In this document: positions 1 to 11,973 of the stretch, in pieces
Numbering within the stretch: the stretch's first letter is position 1
Layout of the letters: each line of letters starts with the position of its first letter
Assembly: GCA_030272585.1 (NCBI GenBank)
Contig: BSYQ01000001.1
Coordinates: 8,447,001 to 8,511,000 of the forward strand
Direction: 5' to 3'
Origin: Bryopsis sp. KO-2023
Taxonomy: Eukaryota > Chlorophyta > Ulvophyceae > Bryopsidales > Bryopsidaceae
DNA length: 64,000 bases
Program-made: the position numbers and the translations under genes
The notes under the pieces: model-generated
What the model was told of the DNA's origin: nothing
Seen by the model: the letters and a program-made list of their open reading frames with translations, nothing else
Databases searched by the model: none

Positions 1-132
1 CCAAAGAGCGAGGCTGACAAAGAGGAGGAGGAGATGGCCAGCAAAAAAGCCAAGAAAGATCCGATGTCCAAGGAGGCGTTGTACAGATTTTTTGATGCAG
101 GAGTGGACAACAAGAAGGGGAAAAAGAAATGA
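1..132 (+). CDS. 3' end of an unidentified lysine-rich protein
   Basis: The window opens inside a plus-strand reading frame that runs 43 codons to a TGA at 130-132. The visible C-terminus is acidic, then strongly basic, with a central segment (ALYRFFDAGVDN) and a final GKKK tail. I do not recognise the family. Lys-rich tails like this occur in nucleolar, ribosome-associated and ER-translocon proteins, so no function is assigned. The gene converges on SLU7, whose stop codon lies 242 bases away on the opposite strand. It could be one exon of a longer gene; no splice acceptor is visible inside it. Confidence 0.6.
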   Translation, partial: PKSEADKEEEEMASKKAKKDPMSKEALYRFFDAGVDNKKGKKK

Positions 133-373
133 TATGGTAGATTTTTGTTTCGTGCAGGGATTCTTTTGGGTATTTCTCGAGTGCCATGATTGCGGCACAG
201 TTTGTACTGTCAGGTTGGCATGTAAAATCAAAAATGCATTGATCTTCCAACTGCCATTTCACTGTAGTGTACAGAACCAATTACAACTGACCAGTCAGTC
301 CAGTAGCACCCAAATCATCGAAGATCCAACACAGCCCGAACACGAACCCCTGATAAGGCCGATTCTTAGCTTC

Positions 374-2882
374 CTACACATACTCATATCCCTTGGTTGC
401 TTTTCCCTTTTCTATTGCAGCCATTGGGTCATCCGTTCGTGCTTTTTTGATGCGATAGGCTTCCATTTCCTCTTTGGTCACATCACACTTGTTGGCAGAT
501 ATCGAATGATAAGATCGCTTCCTTTCGTCAGACTCAGCATTTCTCTCATCAGCCTCCATTTTCTTCAATGCAGCCTCGACCTTGGATCGATCCAACGAAG
601 CCTCTGTGTCTCCACCACCCCAAACCTCCTGGAACACGCACACAAAAAAAACAATCTGAAACAGGGTGCCCATATCGATAAATTGCGCACATGCAACCTT
701 CCTCCATGAAACAGCATCGCACCTGATCTGGGTTATACGACGTAAGTGTGGTTGCTTTGGACTCTTTCGCCATTCCCCGTTCCTCGCTTTCATCTTCTCT
801 GCTGCCGTGAACGGCCCCATTCGCCGAAGCAGGTTCTCCATCCCCTTGGATTTCGGCAGGAGGGGGTGCCTGTTTCCTAGCCGTCAGCTCCTTGTGGAGT
901 TGCTGGCCCTTTTCACCAGTGCAGTAGCTGTTTCTGACAGACTGATGGCAACATTGGTAGCCCCACTGTCCTTCATGCCACCAGCTTCCCCAAACGGTGG
1001 TGTGGTTGTTCACCAACACATCCTCTTCATACCTGAACCAATCACCACACAGTAAATCAGGAGGTGCCTTCGTTCCGACATTTCTCCACGAGGAAAATTT
1101 TCTTTTCTTCCTTTTTTTCTTTTTGGGAGGGGGGGATGGAGGAAACGGTTTCACACTGGACGTCCAAATCCGATTTTACTCTTAACAAATGCAATTCTAA
1201 CCACGCATTTGTTTTGTGATGCCCACCGATGAAAAATTGAGTAAGCCCAGTGGACGGGGTCTAATTCGATAACACCTACCTTGATCTAGCCTTCGTCACT
1301 TGACCAATGATGACCCTTCCGAAACGATCATATTCGACATAGTGCTCCGACTGTTTCAGTGAAGAAACATCCTCTGGAGCCTCCTCCGCAAGCTGCCCAT
1401 ACTTCTCCATGACCTGTTCCTTGGTCTGCTTCTGCAGCTTCTCTTTTTTGTCTTTGAATTGTCGATACAGAAGCTCGACTTGCGAAGGGACAGCCTGCAT
1501 GTTGATGTCCATTCCTTTCTGCTGAGCGACAATGGCATGCATGTTGAGGTCTTGCCACCCCTGGTAGTCCCCAGTGTGTCTGACGAAATTGTCCCCAGCG
1601 AACGATTTGTCGCTCATGGGCTGTTGTGGGAGGGGGTCCTCCCTCATGGACCGCGATTTGGGGTCGTAGTATGAAGAATTCAGATCCAGATTCAGCAGAT
1701 ATTTCGCTGTGTCCTCTCGAATTCGCAAATTTCTCACTGAACCGGACGCTCCTCCAGCTGTGGTTCTCACTCTTTTCTTGACCTCACCGAAGCCTGATCG
1801 AAAAACAAGACTAGGTCAGCGGGAAAATAACACCGCCTGAAATGCTCATGCTAGGGTGGCGAAGAATATGTATGCATCATCTGTCTTGAATTTTTGTAGG
1901 TGTAACACTGGAAACAAGTTTTCCGATAGATTAGCAAAAAGTTAGACAGGCAATCAACCAAGACTCAAAATCGGATTTTTTTCCATTTACCCGTGTCTTC
2001 GGCATCGTCGATTTTATCCTCGTCGTCTGGTATGCCCTCCTTCTGCTTGTATCTCCGTTCCACTTCTTGTTTTTTCTTGGCTTCCCTTCTCAACGCCTCC
2101 ACTTTCTCGTACCTGTCCACCACTTTGGCGAACTCGGCAGCTTCGTAGCCATTCCACCTGTCCCTCTTCGAATCCCAGGTCTCCAGAGCGACGTTTTGAA
2201 TCTTTTCATCAGGTGCGATGTGCTTGCTCGTCAGTTTGGCTCCTCGTTTGCGGGGACGCTCCATGCATTCTTTCGTGGCATGAGTCATAGCACCACAGCT
2301 ACATGGGGGAACACACATCGTTTCAAGATTTCCCTTATTTTTAGCTTCTCGAATTTATTTTGTTTTTCTTTAAAAGAAAAATCAGGCTTGTAGTCGAGTT
2401 GATATTATTGTGCTGATCGACATGAGTCATCCAAGGAAAAAACCCTTTTCCAAAAACCATCAGACTTTTACAGTACATATTTTCGTTAATCCTTGGGAAA
2501 GTATAAAGAATGAGTTGGAACACCATTTCCAACATCAATACAACTATGCTCATCCAATTTTCAGTTGTTTTTTCCCCCCACCCACTCACTTGTTGCAAGC
2601 CCCTTTCCTCCATTTGTTCGCTTGAAAAGTTTTAGTACCCCTGTCATACCACTGCCGACTATCCTGGAGCTTTCCCTTCCAGTTCTTTTGATGCTTCAGA
2701 CTCGGCTTATCGTTGTTCAGGTACCAAGGAGCATTGGACATATACTGCGGGATATGGGGATTGATTTCGTGGCCATCCTCGTCAACCTCGGCCGGAGCGA
2801 TACCCGCTTTACGGGCTTCCTCCAGCTCCTTCTGTCGACGGTACTCATCGCTACTTTTGAAATTGTTGTTGGCGGACGCCAT
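374..2882 (-). CDS. SLU7: Pre-mRNA splicing factor SLU7
   Basis: Five exons on the minus strand (2882-2590, 2298-1991, 1793-1280, 1032-723, 628-374) give 559 residues, close to the usual SLU7 length. SLU7 acts in the second catalytic step of splicing and influences 3' splice-site choice. Diagnostic stretches: [17 protein letters not shown] near the N-terminus; a CCHC zinc knuckle ([14 protein letters not shown]) split by intron 1; [25 protein letters not shown]...WGYQCC; and a C-terminal [16 protein letters not shown]. The start is the ATG of MASANN, which matches the family N-terminus. All introns are GT-AG and phases agree at every junction. Intron 4 uses a weak GTGCGA donor. The C-terminal exon is shorter and less conserved, as in other SLU7 proteins. 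Confidence 0.95.
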
Positions 2883-3511
2883 GGTTGCGGGGTAGAGATT
2901 CCCCCACGAACGACACACCAGTGCTTTTCTCCTTCTTTCTCCGTTCCCTGCCCTATTTCACACTCTTCTGGACACGTGACACACGTCAGCGCTCGTCTGA
3001 CAATGATGGGTGTGACAAATAAGCTTCTTTGAACCTTCTTTTCGTCGAAATTTGGACTCTTCTGTTCAATTCTCCAATGCAGAAAGTGGACGGTTTGATG
3101 CTGAGCTGGTCTGCCATATTGGGGGGACCACTACATGAACAGTTGTTTTGTATGTGAATCTGAATCCTTCATCTGGCTTGCCTTTCCCAAAAGAGCAGAA
3201 TACCACAGAGGCAGTTGCCAGTTGGATATCTAGACCCAGAGATGAGGTGAGGTGAGCTGAATACAACAGCAAAAAAGTGGGACCCCGAGCAGCCAAAAAT
3301 GCAAGGATAGTGGCAAAGCAGCAACATTGAGATCAGCTGGGTCATCTCAATCAGGAACACAAGCCAAATTCGATCATTCCAAGGAGGATAAAAAAAAGAG
3401 AGTCTTACAAACACTTGTTGAGGTTTTGTTAAATTTTGGGAATTGAAGAGATGCTTGCATTGGACTACGATTTGGCTTTGTTCGATCGAATGTCTTTCGG
3501 ATCCCTCCATG
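2883..3511. other. Spacer upstream of SLU7
   Basis: This stretch separates the SLU7 start from the stop codon of the next minus-strand gene. It must hold the SLU7 promoter and the downstream gene's 3' UTR. I see no convincing exon, RNA gene or repeat in it. Confidence 0.5.
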
Positions 3512-5862
3512 CTAGGGAAGATGTCGATTCAGGAGGGTTTCGAAGGAACCTGGAGAACCAATCAAACAGAAAAACACAAAATCTGAAAAGTTGATTGGGG
3601 GGGGCTGGTGGATACAGATGTAACTCACCACAGGTGTGACACTCGAGTGATGCTGAGGAAAATACTGGCAGTACCTCTTTGACAAACTCCCAGATCATGA
3701 GTTGATATTGAAAAACTGAGCATTTTACCCCCACACCAAAAACATATTACATGCTTTGCTTAAGGGTGGACCCCAAACCTTATTTTCCTCTTTCTATTTT
3801 TGAACAATAGAAATTATGGGGGTGCAAATGAGGTTGGTTGGTGTTGGTGCTCTTTCTTTTAACCACAAGCAGTTTTGGGTTTCGAGCCTCAGTCGTGGAC
3901 TTGCTCAGAAGATTAACAGAAACGAAATGTGGACTTACTGTACAGCTCAGAGTTTGCGACACCAAATGTACTTCGAGCTTTTTTCAGGGTTTCATCCCTC
4001 GTTTGCCTTCCATGATTGAGTTCCTTTATATTTTGAAGAAACTGGCTAAATTGCTCGTAGGAAAGATGGGCTCTGCAGAAACACAAGTACAGACATTGCC
4101 CACCTCAATAGTCCCAGATTCTGAGGGAACAGTTGGCAGCAAAACCCCACCTGGCTGCTAAATTTGCTGCAAATAAGAAAACCGGGAAAATGTACATCTC
4201 TTCTTATGCAAATGAGTGATACGAACCCACTGCTTCCTTCGAAATGAAAACTGAGGTCAAAACGACAGCAACACCTCACCTGGCTTGTCGGAAGAATTCT
4301 TTTCCATCGATCCTTGGCAAAGGTGAGACACCACTGATGGAGGGTGCCAATCCACTCACTGAAGGGGGCGCATAGTTCACTGTAGCTGGAAGATCAGCTG
4401 GCAAAGGTGGAGTGGACAAACGACTCACAGGAAGCCCACCACTCATCAATCCTGAGGGAAATTAACACCATCCACAAAACATCAAGAACTTGCAAACTTG
4501 AAGGAAAACATTTTTTCCCGAGAATGTGAGAAGCACAGCAGTGGAACGGGTGCGATGGATCACCTGTTGATATGGGGGCAGGTTGGAGTGGGCTGCTGAT
4601 GCCAGACGGCATCCAACTGTTATTATGGCTGGTTGAGATGGGGGTAGGCAAGTTGATGGGCATCATGGGTGCCAAGCCAGCCGATGAGGTTGGGCTGGTG
4701 TGTTGAGCTGATGCCAGAATGTTGGACACCAGACGATCTGCATTGGGATCATACATCATATGACCTGATGGAGTCGAAGGGAGCATCTCAGCCTGCTGCA
4801 CAACGACAGATTCAATCACAAATTTTGCATCGATGAGTGCCCCTATCGATGATTGGGGTGTGGCTTTCCTCAAAACCAACTGAAATGAGTGCATCCTGAT
4901 CTTCATCATCTTCTTGGATGCTTGTAAAAATATATACCAGTACTTTTGTTCAGATTGTTGCTGAGGGGATGGGGGGGGGATGCGATGATGTCAAAATGCC
5001 AGTTTAGCCAGTATTTTCTAATGTCAAGAGGGAATCCAGCCACCCACCATGTCAGGTGGGGGTGGTTTCTGGGGGGGGTTGGATAAGCAAAAACAAAACT
5101 GCACGCTTTTCACTCACATCCTCGTCATCCCTTATCGATTTCAGCAGGTTCCTCTTGAAACCCTCCAGCCTCGACACTTCCTTGTTCAGCTTTTTCACGG
5201 AGTCTATCAGCGCCGCCTTCTCCGACTCCAGTTTGTGTTTCTCACGCGCGTCCTTGCTGCTCTGAACACGAACTGAATCGGAATCTCAGAATCTCAGTCG
5301 GAAACGTGTCCAGCAGCGTGCTCCTCAGAGGGACGGGAAAAAAAATATGACAAGCGTTCTACACTCCATCCACGCACTTTTTCTCTGTAGGCTTGGACTT
5401 CTTGCTCCATCGTTTTCAGTCGATGTCTGGTGTTGGCAACTTCGCTGTCTCGTTGGGCCAGCGCATCTCGTAGCTGCTTGCCCTCAGTCTCCAGACGTAA
5501 CACCTATCCGCGAAAAGAAAACGGAAAAAGACGCAGCTGAAGCTCTCCCTTCCCAGAAACAAGAAATCCTTTTGACGACCGAGCGCAACCACAGTGCGAC
5601 GTCAACGACCTTCAGCCTCACCCTTTGGTTGTGCGCGAAGCAAGTGATGCGATAAGCCAGCTCCAGTTGTGAGCAAGGATCTGGGGGAAGAACCGCAAGC
5701 ACCTACGGTCGAAGAAACAGTCCTTCGTTTGCGATGCGCAAAAACTGATTTCTGGGGTCGTCACAAGAAAATCGCATGTGTCTCAGGACAAGGAAAAGAA
5801 TATCACCTCCCCACCTCCTGTGGAAGCGTAGCTCCACCTGTGGAAAATCTCGCAGCGTCCAT
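3512..5862 (-). CDS. At4g15545-like coiled-coil protein
   Basis: Eight exons (5862-5815, 5702-5622, 5503-5378, 5261-5118, 4879-4564, 4451-4280, 4072-3939, 3549-3512) encode 352 residues. The order matches the plant protein family named after Arabidopsis At4g15545: an N-terminal LPQEVLAVLPPDP motif, a heptad-like coiled coil (about residues 30-130), a Pro/Ser/Thr-rich middle, and a conserved C-terminal module with DGKEFFRQARAHLSYEQF and NIKELN, ending in FETLLNRHLP. The family's molecular function is not settled, so none is given. The C-terminal exon is only 38 bases. The acceptor of exon 5 (4879) is the least certain boundary; an upstream AG would add about ten residues in the same frame. The gene is divergent from ClpR2. 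Confidence 0.88.
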
Positions 5863-6074
5863 TTCCGCTGTTGTGCGCTTCAAAGGCAAAGGACGAGAAA
5901 CTGCACGCGCGGAGGTTTGGTATGGACCTCGCCCTTCTGGTTTTTTTTCCTCCAGAAACACAGAAACAATTCTCTGACGTCATCGCTTTGTCAACACAGG
6001 CATTGTTCTATTTAAAGCGAAAATGTGCTCTTCACCAGACTGATCCACCCCTGCCCCGACGTTCGCCAGCAACG
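5863..6074. promoter_or_regulatory. Divergent promoter with a TGACGTCA element
   Basis: Only 212 bases separate the start codons of the At4g15545-like gene (-) and ClpR2 (+), so both promoters and 5' UTRs lie here. A perfect palindromic TGACGTCA is at 5975-5982, the core bound by CREB/bZIP-type factors. No clear TATA box is placed. That the element drives either gene is inference from position. Confidence 0.55.
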
Positions 6075-8226
6075 ATGGAGGGAGCTGCCAAGTTTTCGAC
6101 CACCTGTAAAATGCACAAGACGAGGTGCGTTGAGTCCAGAACATTCATCCCGTGGTATTCAGCACCTCTCTTCAAACAACTCACCTGCTTGGCTGCACTC
6201 CATCCAGGACAAATTGGCGAGGGGCGTCCACAACCTTCCAGGGCTTCCGATCGATAGGTACTGTTTTTTTTGCTTGGAAAAAGTTTTTGTTTCTTGCAAA
6301 AGTTGCTAGCTGGGTGTGATTTAGAGTGAACTGAGGAACTGCCCTTTGGGAAATTTGTGCAGACAGACTCCCTGGTGAATGTGGCAGACGTCCAACCCTT
6401 TCCACGAGGGTCCGCAAAGAAGCCAGATGCTCCACCAGGTACAAAAAACATAATTCCAATACTAGTCCTCAAGTTGCAATTAGATGGTTGCCAACATACA
6501 TGATAATGAATATTCAACTCACTGGCAAAGAGCTCCTCCATTGTGGTATGAGCAAAACGTGTGGAAAATCAAAAAGGGGGGGGATGGAGGTTTTGAGGAT
6601 TTTTTTTCCCTCGCAGTGGAAGCGGCTGTGCCACTCGAAGAGTGACCACGATGATGCCAATTGGGGTGCCTCGTGTTCCATATCGAACTCCAAAGGAGAA
6701 CAGCTGGCAATGGGTGGACATCTGGAACTGCCTGGTAATATTGGCCATTTCTTTTCACACATCTCGGACTTTTTTGTTGTTGATATTTTGGTGTTTTCAG
6801 CATCCTCCTTATTAACTTGTTTTTTTTTGCTGATTTGGATACATTGGCTGTGCTTCGAGTGCAGTACCGAGAGCGGATCATTTTCGTGGGGAAGGCGGTC
6901 GATGATGAGATGGGAAATCAGCTGGTGGCGACCATGCTATACTTGGACTCTGAAAACAAGAATGACCTCACTTTCTACATCAACTGCTCGGGGGGAGAGG
7001 TGGGTTCAGGGGGTTTAATTTATGTTTTTTTGCAATGTGTCAAAATTCCTCAAACTCATTTTTCAGTTCATGGAAGCAAACTGAGGCATATTCTGTGTTT
7101 GGATTTGGAGTAATTGTTGCCAGTGGATTCTCCTGCTTGATCATAGTGGGAAAATAAATAAATAATAAACAAATAATTGAAATTGAAATTGGCAATGCTA
7201 AAATACCAGGATTTGCACTTTGAGAAAATACCAGGAACAGAGGATGGTGTACTGATGATATTCTCTGTGTGGGTTGCAGGTGGTTCCTTCTCTAGCTATT
7301 CATGACTGCATGAGGCATATTGAGAGCAGCTGCTCCACTGTTGGATTTGGGGGCTGCATGGGAATGAGTGGCTTCTTGCTTGCAGTTGGTAAAAAGGTGG
7401 GAAAAGAGTGGGAGGCCTAATCTGAGCAGAAGGATTTCACTGCCAATGTGATGGGACCATCATATTGGTGAACTGGACCAAGTAGTTTCTGCTCCTAGAC
7501 ATCAGCCGCATTTTCTCAGTTGGAATTAAATAAAAATTAAGAAAACCACAGTGAAAGCAGCATAAAATTGCAAGAATGACAATGATGTGTTCTTTCAATT
7601 ATTGGCTGGAGCAACAGGTCTAACAAGCGACCTGAATCTGTCTGTACAGGGTAAACGATATGTGATGCCCAACACGCGGATCATGTTGCATCACCCGTCG
7701 GGTGCCGCTCGTGGCCAGGCCTCGGACATTCACAATGAAGCCAAGGAATTGCTTTACATCAGAGATTACACAACTGCTGTTCTGTCAGAATGCACTGGAC
7801 AACCATATGACAAGGTAAACTTAACCGCCTTACATGTCTTGCCTAGATTTGCATCGAACTGTGTGTTCGGAGAATAGCACAAGGTTAGCACTAAAGCAAA
7901 AAAAAAGAATGGAAAGAGTGGAACGAGGAAAATGATCCATGTCAGGAATTGCACCTACCAGAAGTTTAAAGCTGTAACTGGAACCCTGTCAGCGCTAGCA
8001 CTACAAAAAGATATTCTTCCCCTGTGTGTAAGGGATTATGATCGTGCCGGACTGTGGTTGCAAAACTCAATTGACTATGTGAGAGTTTCAAACATAAACC
8101 CTTTATGATGCCGTTCAGGTCTACAAGGATTTCGGGCGAAACAAATACTTCAATGCACAGGAGGCCATCGAGTACGGCGTCGTAGATCAAGTTATCCGAC
8201 CACCAAGGACGGACATGTTTACATGA
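6075..8226 (+). CDS. CLPR2: ClpR2-like non-catalytic subunit of the plastid Clp protease
   Basis: Eight exons (6075-6124, 6163-6257, 6363-6438, 6617-6734, 6865-6999, 7280-7396, 7650-7814, 8119-8226) give 287 residues with consistent phase. The first ~85 residues are Ser/Thr/Arg-rich, like a chloroplast transit peptide. The core begins MMPIGVPRVPYRTP and WQWVDIW, then YRERIIFVG, ATMLYLD, and GAARGQASDIHNEAKELL, ending in EAIEYGVVDQVIRPPR; this matches ClpR2 rather than catalytic ClpP. The catalytic serine position is Gly186 (GCMGMSGFLL), while His211 and Asp256 of the triad remain, so the subunit should be proteolytically dead but structural in the Clp ring. ClpR subunits are known in cyanobacteria and plastids. 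The three N-terminal exons are supported only by phase and composition. Confidence 0.92.
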
Positions 8227-9337
8227 TTTCAGGCGAATTGGGATGATTTGCTGGCAGGATGTCGATTAACTCACAATTTGCTTTTGACAGGAAGCTTCCT
8301 GTTCCCAAATTTTGGAATGTAATGTACAAAACGGGTTGATCTGGAGTGTCTTCATCATGCATTGATAATTGTTTGTTTGGGGGGGGAGGGAGGGCGGCGT
8401 TTTGTTTAGTTGTGTTCGCTTCTTTTTGGACTGGAGAATTTCGAGACCTGATCCCATCATGATGCCCATGATCGCGCGTGGCCGCATCACATATGAAAAG
8501 CTTAACAAGATAGATGGGCTTTGCTTGAGCAAATCGTCCTGCCAACCGTTTCTGTTCCCCATGCATGTATCATCAGATTCACAAAAAATAACAGAACGGA
8601 CGGCTCCGTAATTGTTCTTCCTTGCGGCGCAGGCCACCCACTCCCCCCAACGAGCAGAATCGTAACGGGCCGATTCCGACCGCCTTCATAACTTTTAACG
8701 GTATGCGCCGAAAGCCGCTGGCCTGTTTTCCTCTAGGGCCCGTTCGAAAAACTCCAGCGTCCAGGGGTTGTTCGACGTGATGTTCTAGGCTTGATGATCA
8801 CGAAACGTAATCGGCCGTGAGCACGGAGATTTGAGTGTTTGTGAAACATTCGCATTCGTAATTTTTGCTGCCCAATATTCTACCCGTGGGGAAAGGTACT
8901 GGCACGGTGTGACAAGTTCGCGGACGCTCGTTCTCACTAACTCCTGACGAATAGGGGGCACCTTCGTATTTAGTGCTTTCGTGTTGTAGCGCCTTGGTGC
9001 ATAGTTTTTTGTTTTTCCTTCTGACGCGGTTATTGCTTGTCCAAGTCCCCATGGCGTGAGTGAGCTGTGACCTGTTTTGAATACTTTTTCTTTTCGACTC
9101 GTTCGTTCGCAGACGTTTCTTGTCGGTGCTCCTCGTGTTGCGGCCGCGCATCTTTTCCACGTATGCGAGTGTCGCGGCCTGCATAACCGAATAGACGTCA
9201 GGGTTGCTGCGATCCCCTTATGTACAAGCCTATCGCACGGATGCTTTCTAGACCCAAACCAATCCGTTGCCTTCTTTCCGTTTCCACCGGTTAAACGCCC
9301 GATTTTGTGGTTCCCTTGCTCCAGGTTGTTTTTCTGA
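8227..9337. other. Spacer between ClpR2 and the BAR-PH gene
   Basis: This holds the ClpR2 3' UTR and the upstream region of the next plus-strand gene. A 216-codon open frame exists on the minus strand (9435-8785), but it lacks splice context and recognisable motifs and overlaps the next gene's first exon antisense. I see no supported gene. Confidence 0.5.
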
Positions 9338-11973
9338 ATGTCGCAGGAATCGAGTGCGAAAAAAGCGCAAGACACGCATACGCCCAACGGAGTTTCCCGG
9401 AGTAACTTTCTCGAGGGTTCTTCCAACGAAAACACGCCGACACCGACTGGAGTGGTCGATCTCCTCCAGGACGCTTTTTCTCAAAGGAGGCCTCCTGCCA
9501 ACAAAGAGCCAACCGCAGGGTGCTCGACGCAGAGAACCAGGAAACACAGCGAGGTGGAGTTCTGGTTGGAAGCCAGTGCCAATCGAAAAATGGACACTGA
9601 GGCAGAGGTAAACGGAGCAATGTGCTTCAAGAAGGTGGACAACCTTGAGTTCAGCGGAAAATCAGAAAAGATTGACACCATTTCGACTGGGCCAGCCATG
9701 AGTGAATTGAATCTGAATGGGAGCGCTAAGCAACCCAAGCATGAGAGAGATGCTTATGCATCCATTTACAGTGAAGACTCCACTGTAAGTTGCTCCGATT
9801 CTTATTCCCCCACCCCATTTCTTTGCCCTTTTCTTTTCTCCATTCTTTTTTTGTTTTGTAGTTTTTAACACTTTTTAATTTTTTCTTGTTTTTTTTTAAA
9901 TCTCAAACATAAATCCAGAAGCCAAAAATCGCTCCCTGTAAACAACACACTTTCGACGTTTGATATGCACTCAATCCAATCATCGCATTTTGCTGGTGTA
10001 GGGAATGGACCCACCGATTCGGCCATCTCCACGAAAGAGTGCTTCCCCCAAAACCCCCCTCCTGGAACATGCCGAGGATGACATCCTGGAGCAAAAACTG
10101 TTGGAGGAGGCTCAAAAGCACAAAAGCCAAACTTTCACCAGATTCAGTCTGTCAGACATCGCAGACAACCCTGACCTGGCCAAGGCAGCCAAACTGGAAC
10201 TGACGGGGAAGAGTGAGGATGGGGATGCTGTGAGCGTGGTGGAATCCATTGGAGATGCCGCTTCTAGAATAACGGACCTGGAGAGGGTTAGATTCACTGC
10301 TGATAGTGCTGACAGGGACGCTGGCAGGGAGAGTCAGGCTGGGATGGAGGAAGTCGATCTGCTGGTGAAGCGCCTGGAACTGGGAAAGAAGTAAGGACTA
10401 CTCTTACTCTTTTTCTAAGACGATGAGTAATGAACTGTAATGGCTTGTATATGCACGAGTCCAAGGAAATCAAGCAAACTTGTTGTTTGGTTCCTCCCGA
10501 GAATATTCTTCCTACTTTCTTCTGTTTGGTGTGTTTGTTTTTCCCTCCACCCTGACAAGAAAGCTTTTCGACTGGAGAAAGCTTGGTGGTGGAATTGAAT
10601 CGCTGAGTGTGTGTGTGTGTGTTTGCAGGTCTGTGAACAATATGCTGAAACTCGTGATGAAACTGCATCAGGTGGAGATTGGATACTCCCGCAGTCTCAT
10701 CGCAGTCGCCCGAATGGCGGTGCCAAACATCGGGTCCAGCGAAGGATGCAAGGTGGCAGCGGATGGGATGGCAGAGCTTCCCATGGTCGTGGGAGGAGCC
10801 CACTCGGTCATCTCACAGACCCTTGTGGAATGTGAAACCAAGCTCAGGAGTGCCATGAACAAAATCAAGTAGGTTTTTATTAAAGGGGGAAAAAGGGGGT
10901 CAGAAACACAGACAAGAGATATCATCCAAGTTGAACTTGTCGTGAAGTCTTGGTGAGAAGTGCAGAGTTTGGGTCTGGAGGGTGATTTCCTCATTCGCTG
11001 GGCATTTTTTATTCAGGGTCGTACATTGGAGTTGCAGAGACTGATTTCTGGCTTGGTGACTATTCATGCTTTCAGGGTTGTGAGTGATGAGCTGAGCCTG
11101 CAGTCTCAGAAAGTCCACGGTATTCTCACCAACAAGCGTGGGGCCCTCACCAGGGCAATCAGTGGACACGAACAAGCCTGTAAAGTCAGCCCAGATGAAC
11201 CTAATGCCCCCCCTTCGACCGGGCTTGACCCGTGGCTGACCGAAGGAAAGCTCGCCCAAGGTCACACTCAGCTGTTGGAAGCCCAGTTCACTCTCAGAAG
11301 CTTCTTAGCCAGCGCCTTTGGCCACGTCCGCGACGTGGAAACCCACAGGCTGCAGGTCGCAAAGCAGGTGATGTCAAGCTTGATGAAATGTTACGGTGCT
11401 TCCGTCGAAGGCACGATCGTGCCTTACACCACCAACCTGGAAAAAGTGATTGGAGTGGTGGACATCGACCAAGAAATCCTGGATTTGTCTCAAACCGCGG
11501 ATGCACATGCAACCGCTGCGAAAGGAATGGAAGTCATGCATGTCGAAGAGGAAACCTTACGCTGTGGGGATCTCTTCTCCAGCCCAGACATCATTCGCCA
11601 AGGCTCACTGGAGGTGCGCGAAACCGGGTCGATGAACTGGTCCACAGGGCATTTCGTTCTGACACAATCGGGTTTCGTGTACTGGTTTCTGGGCGCTCGA
11701 GCCGGGGCTATTCCTTCGGACTCCATTAACTTGGGTAAATCGTCATTTGCTGGGGGGGATGCTCCTGAATTTAAGATTGTGGAGGGAAGTGGGATGGGGC
11801 TGTTCGGAACCAAAAGAACCATGGTGTTCAAGGCACCGTCGGTGGAGGATTGTTGCGAGTGGGCAATCAGCATTCGGGAAACTTTGGCGGAAGTCAAGAG
11901 TCGGCGGAGCAAGAAACCGGCTAAGGGAAGGCGGGGTTTCGGTGTCCCCAGAAGCACAACACCTTCCTTCTAA
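9338..11973 (+). CDS. BAR/AH-like and PH domain protein
   Basis: Four exons (9338-9784, 10002-10390, 10629-10868, 11076-11973) encode 657 residues. The first ~200 residues are low-complexity and acidic, with Ser/Pro-rich stretches. Residues ~265-520 are predicted helical, with regular hydrophobic spacing and a VKRLELGKK...MLKLVMKLHQVEIGYS segment, consistent with an AH/BAR dimerisation module that senses membrane curvature. A C-terminal PH domain follows (about 535-640), starting RQGSLEVRETGSMNWSTGHF and closing with the typical VEDCCEWAISI helix. A basic tail (KKPAKGRRGFG) ends the protein. BAR-PH proteins bind phosphoinositide membranes and work in endocytic or vesicle traffic; that role here is inference. 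No ArfGAP zinc finger is seen, unlike ACAP/AGD proteins. Confidence 0.82.

Noticed and set aside
8785..9435. 216-codon minus-strand open frame
   Set aside because: No motif, antisense to the first exon of the BAR-PH gene, composition unlike the real genes here, no splice context.
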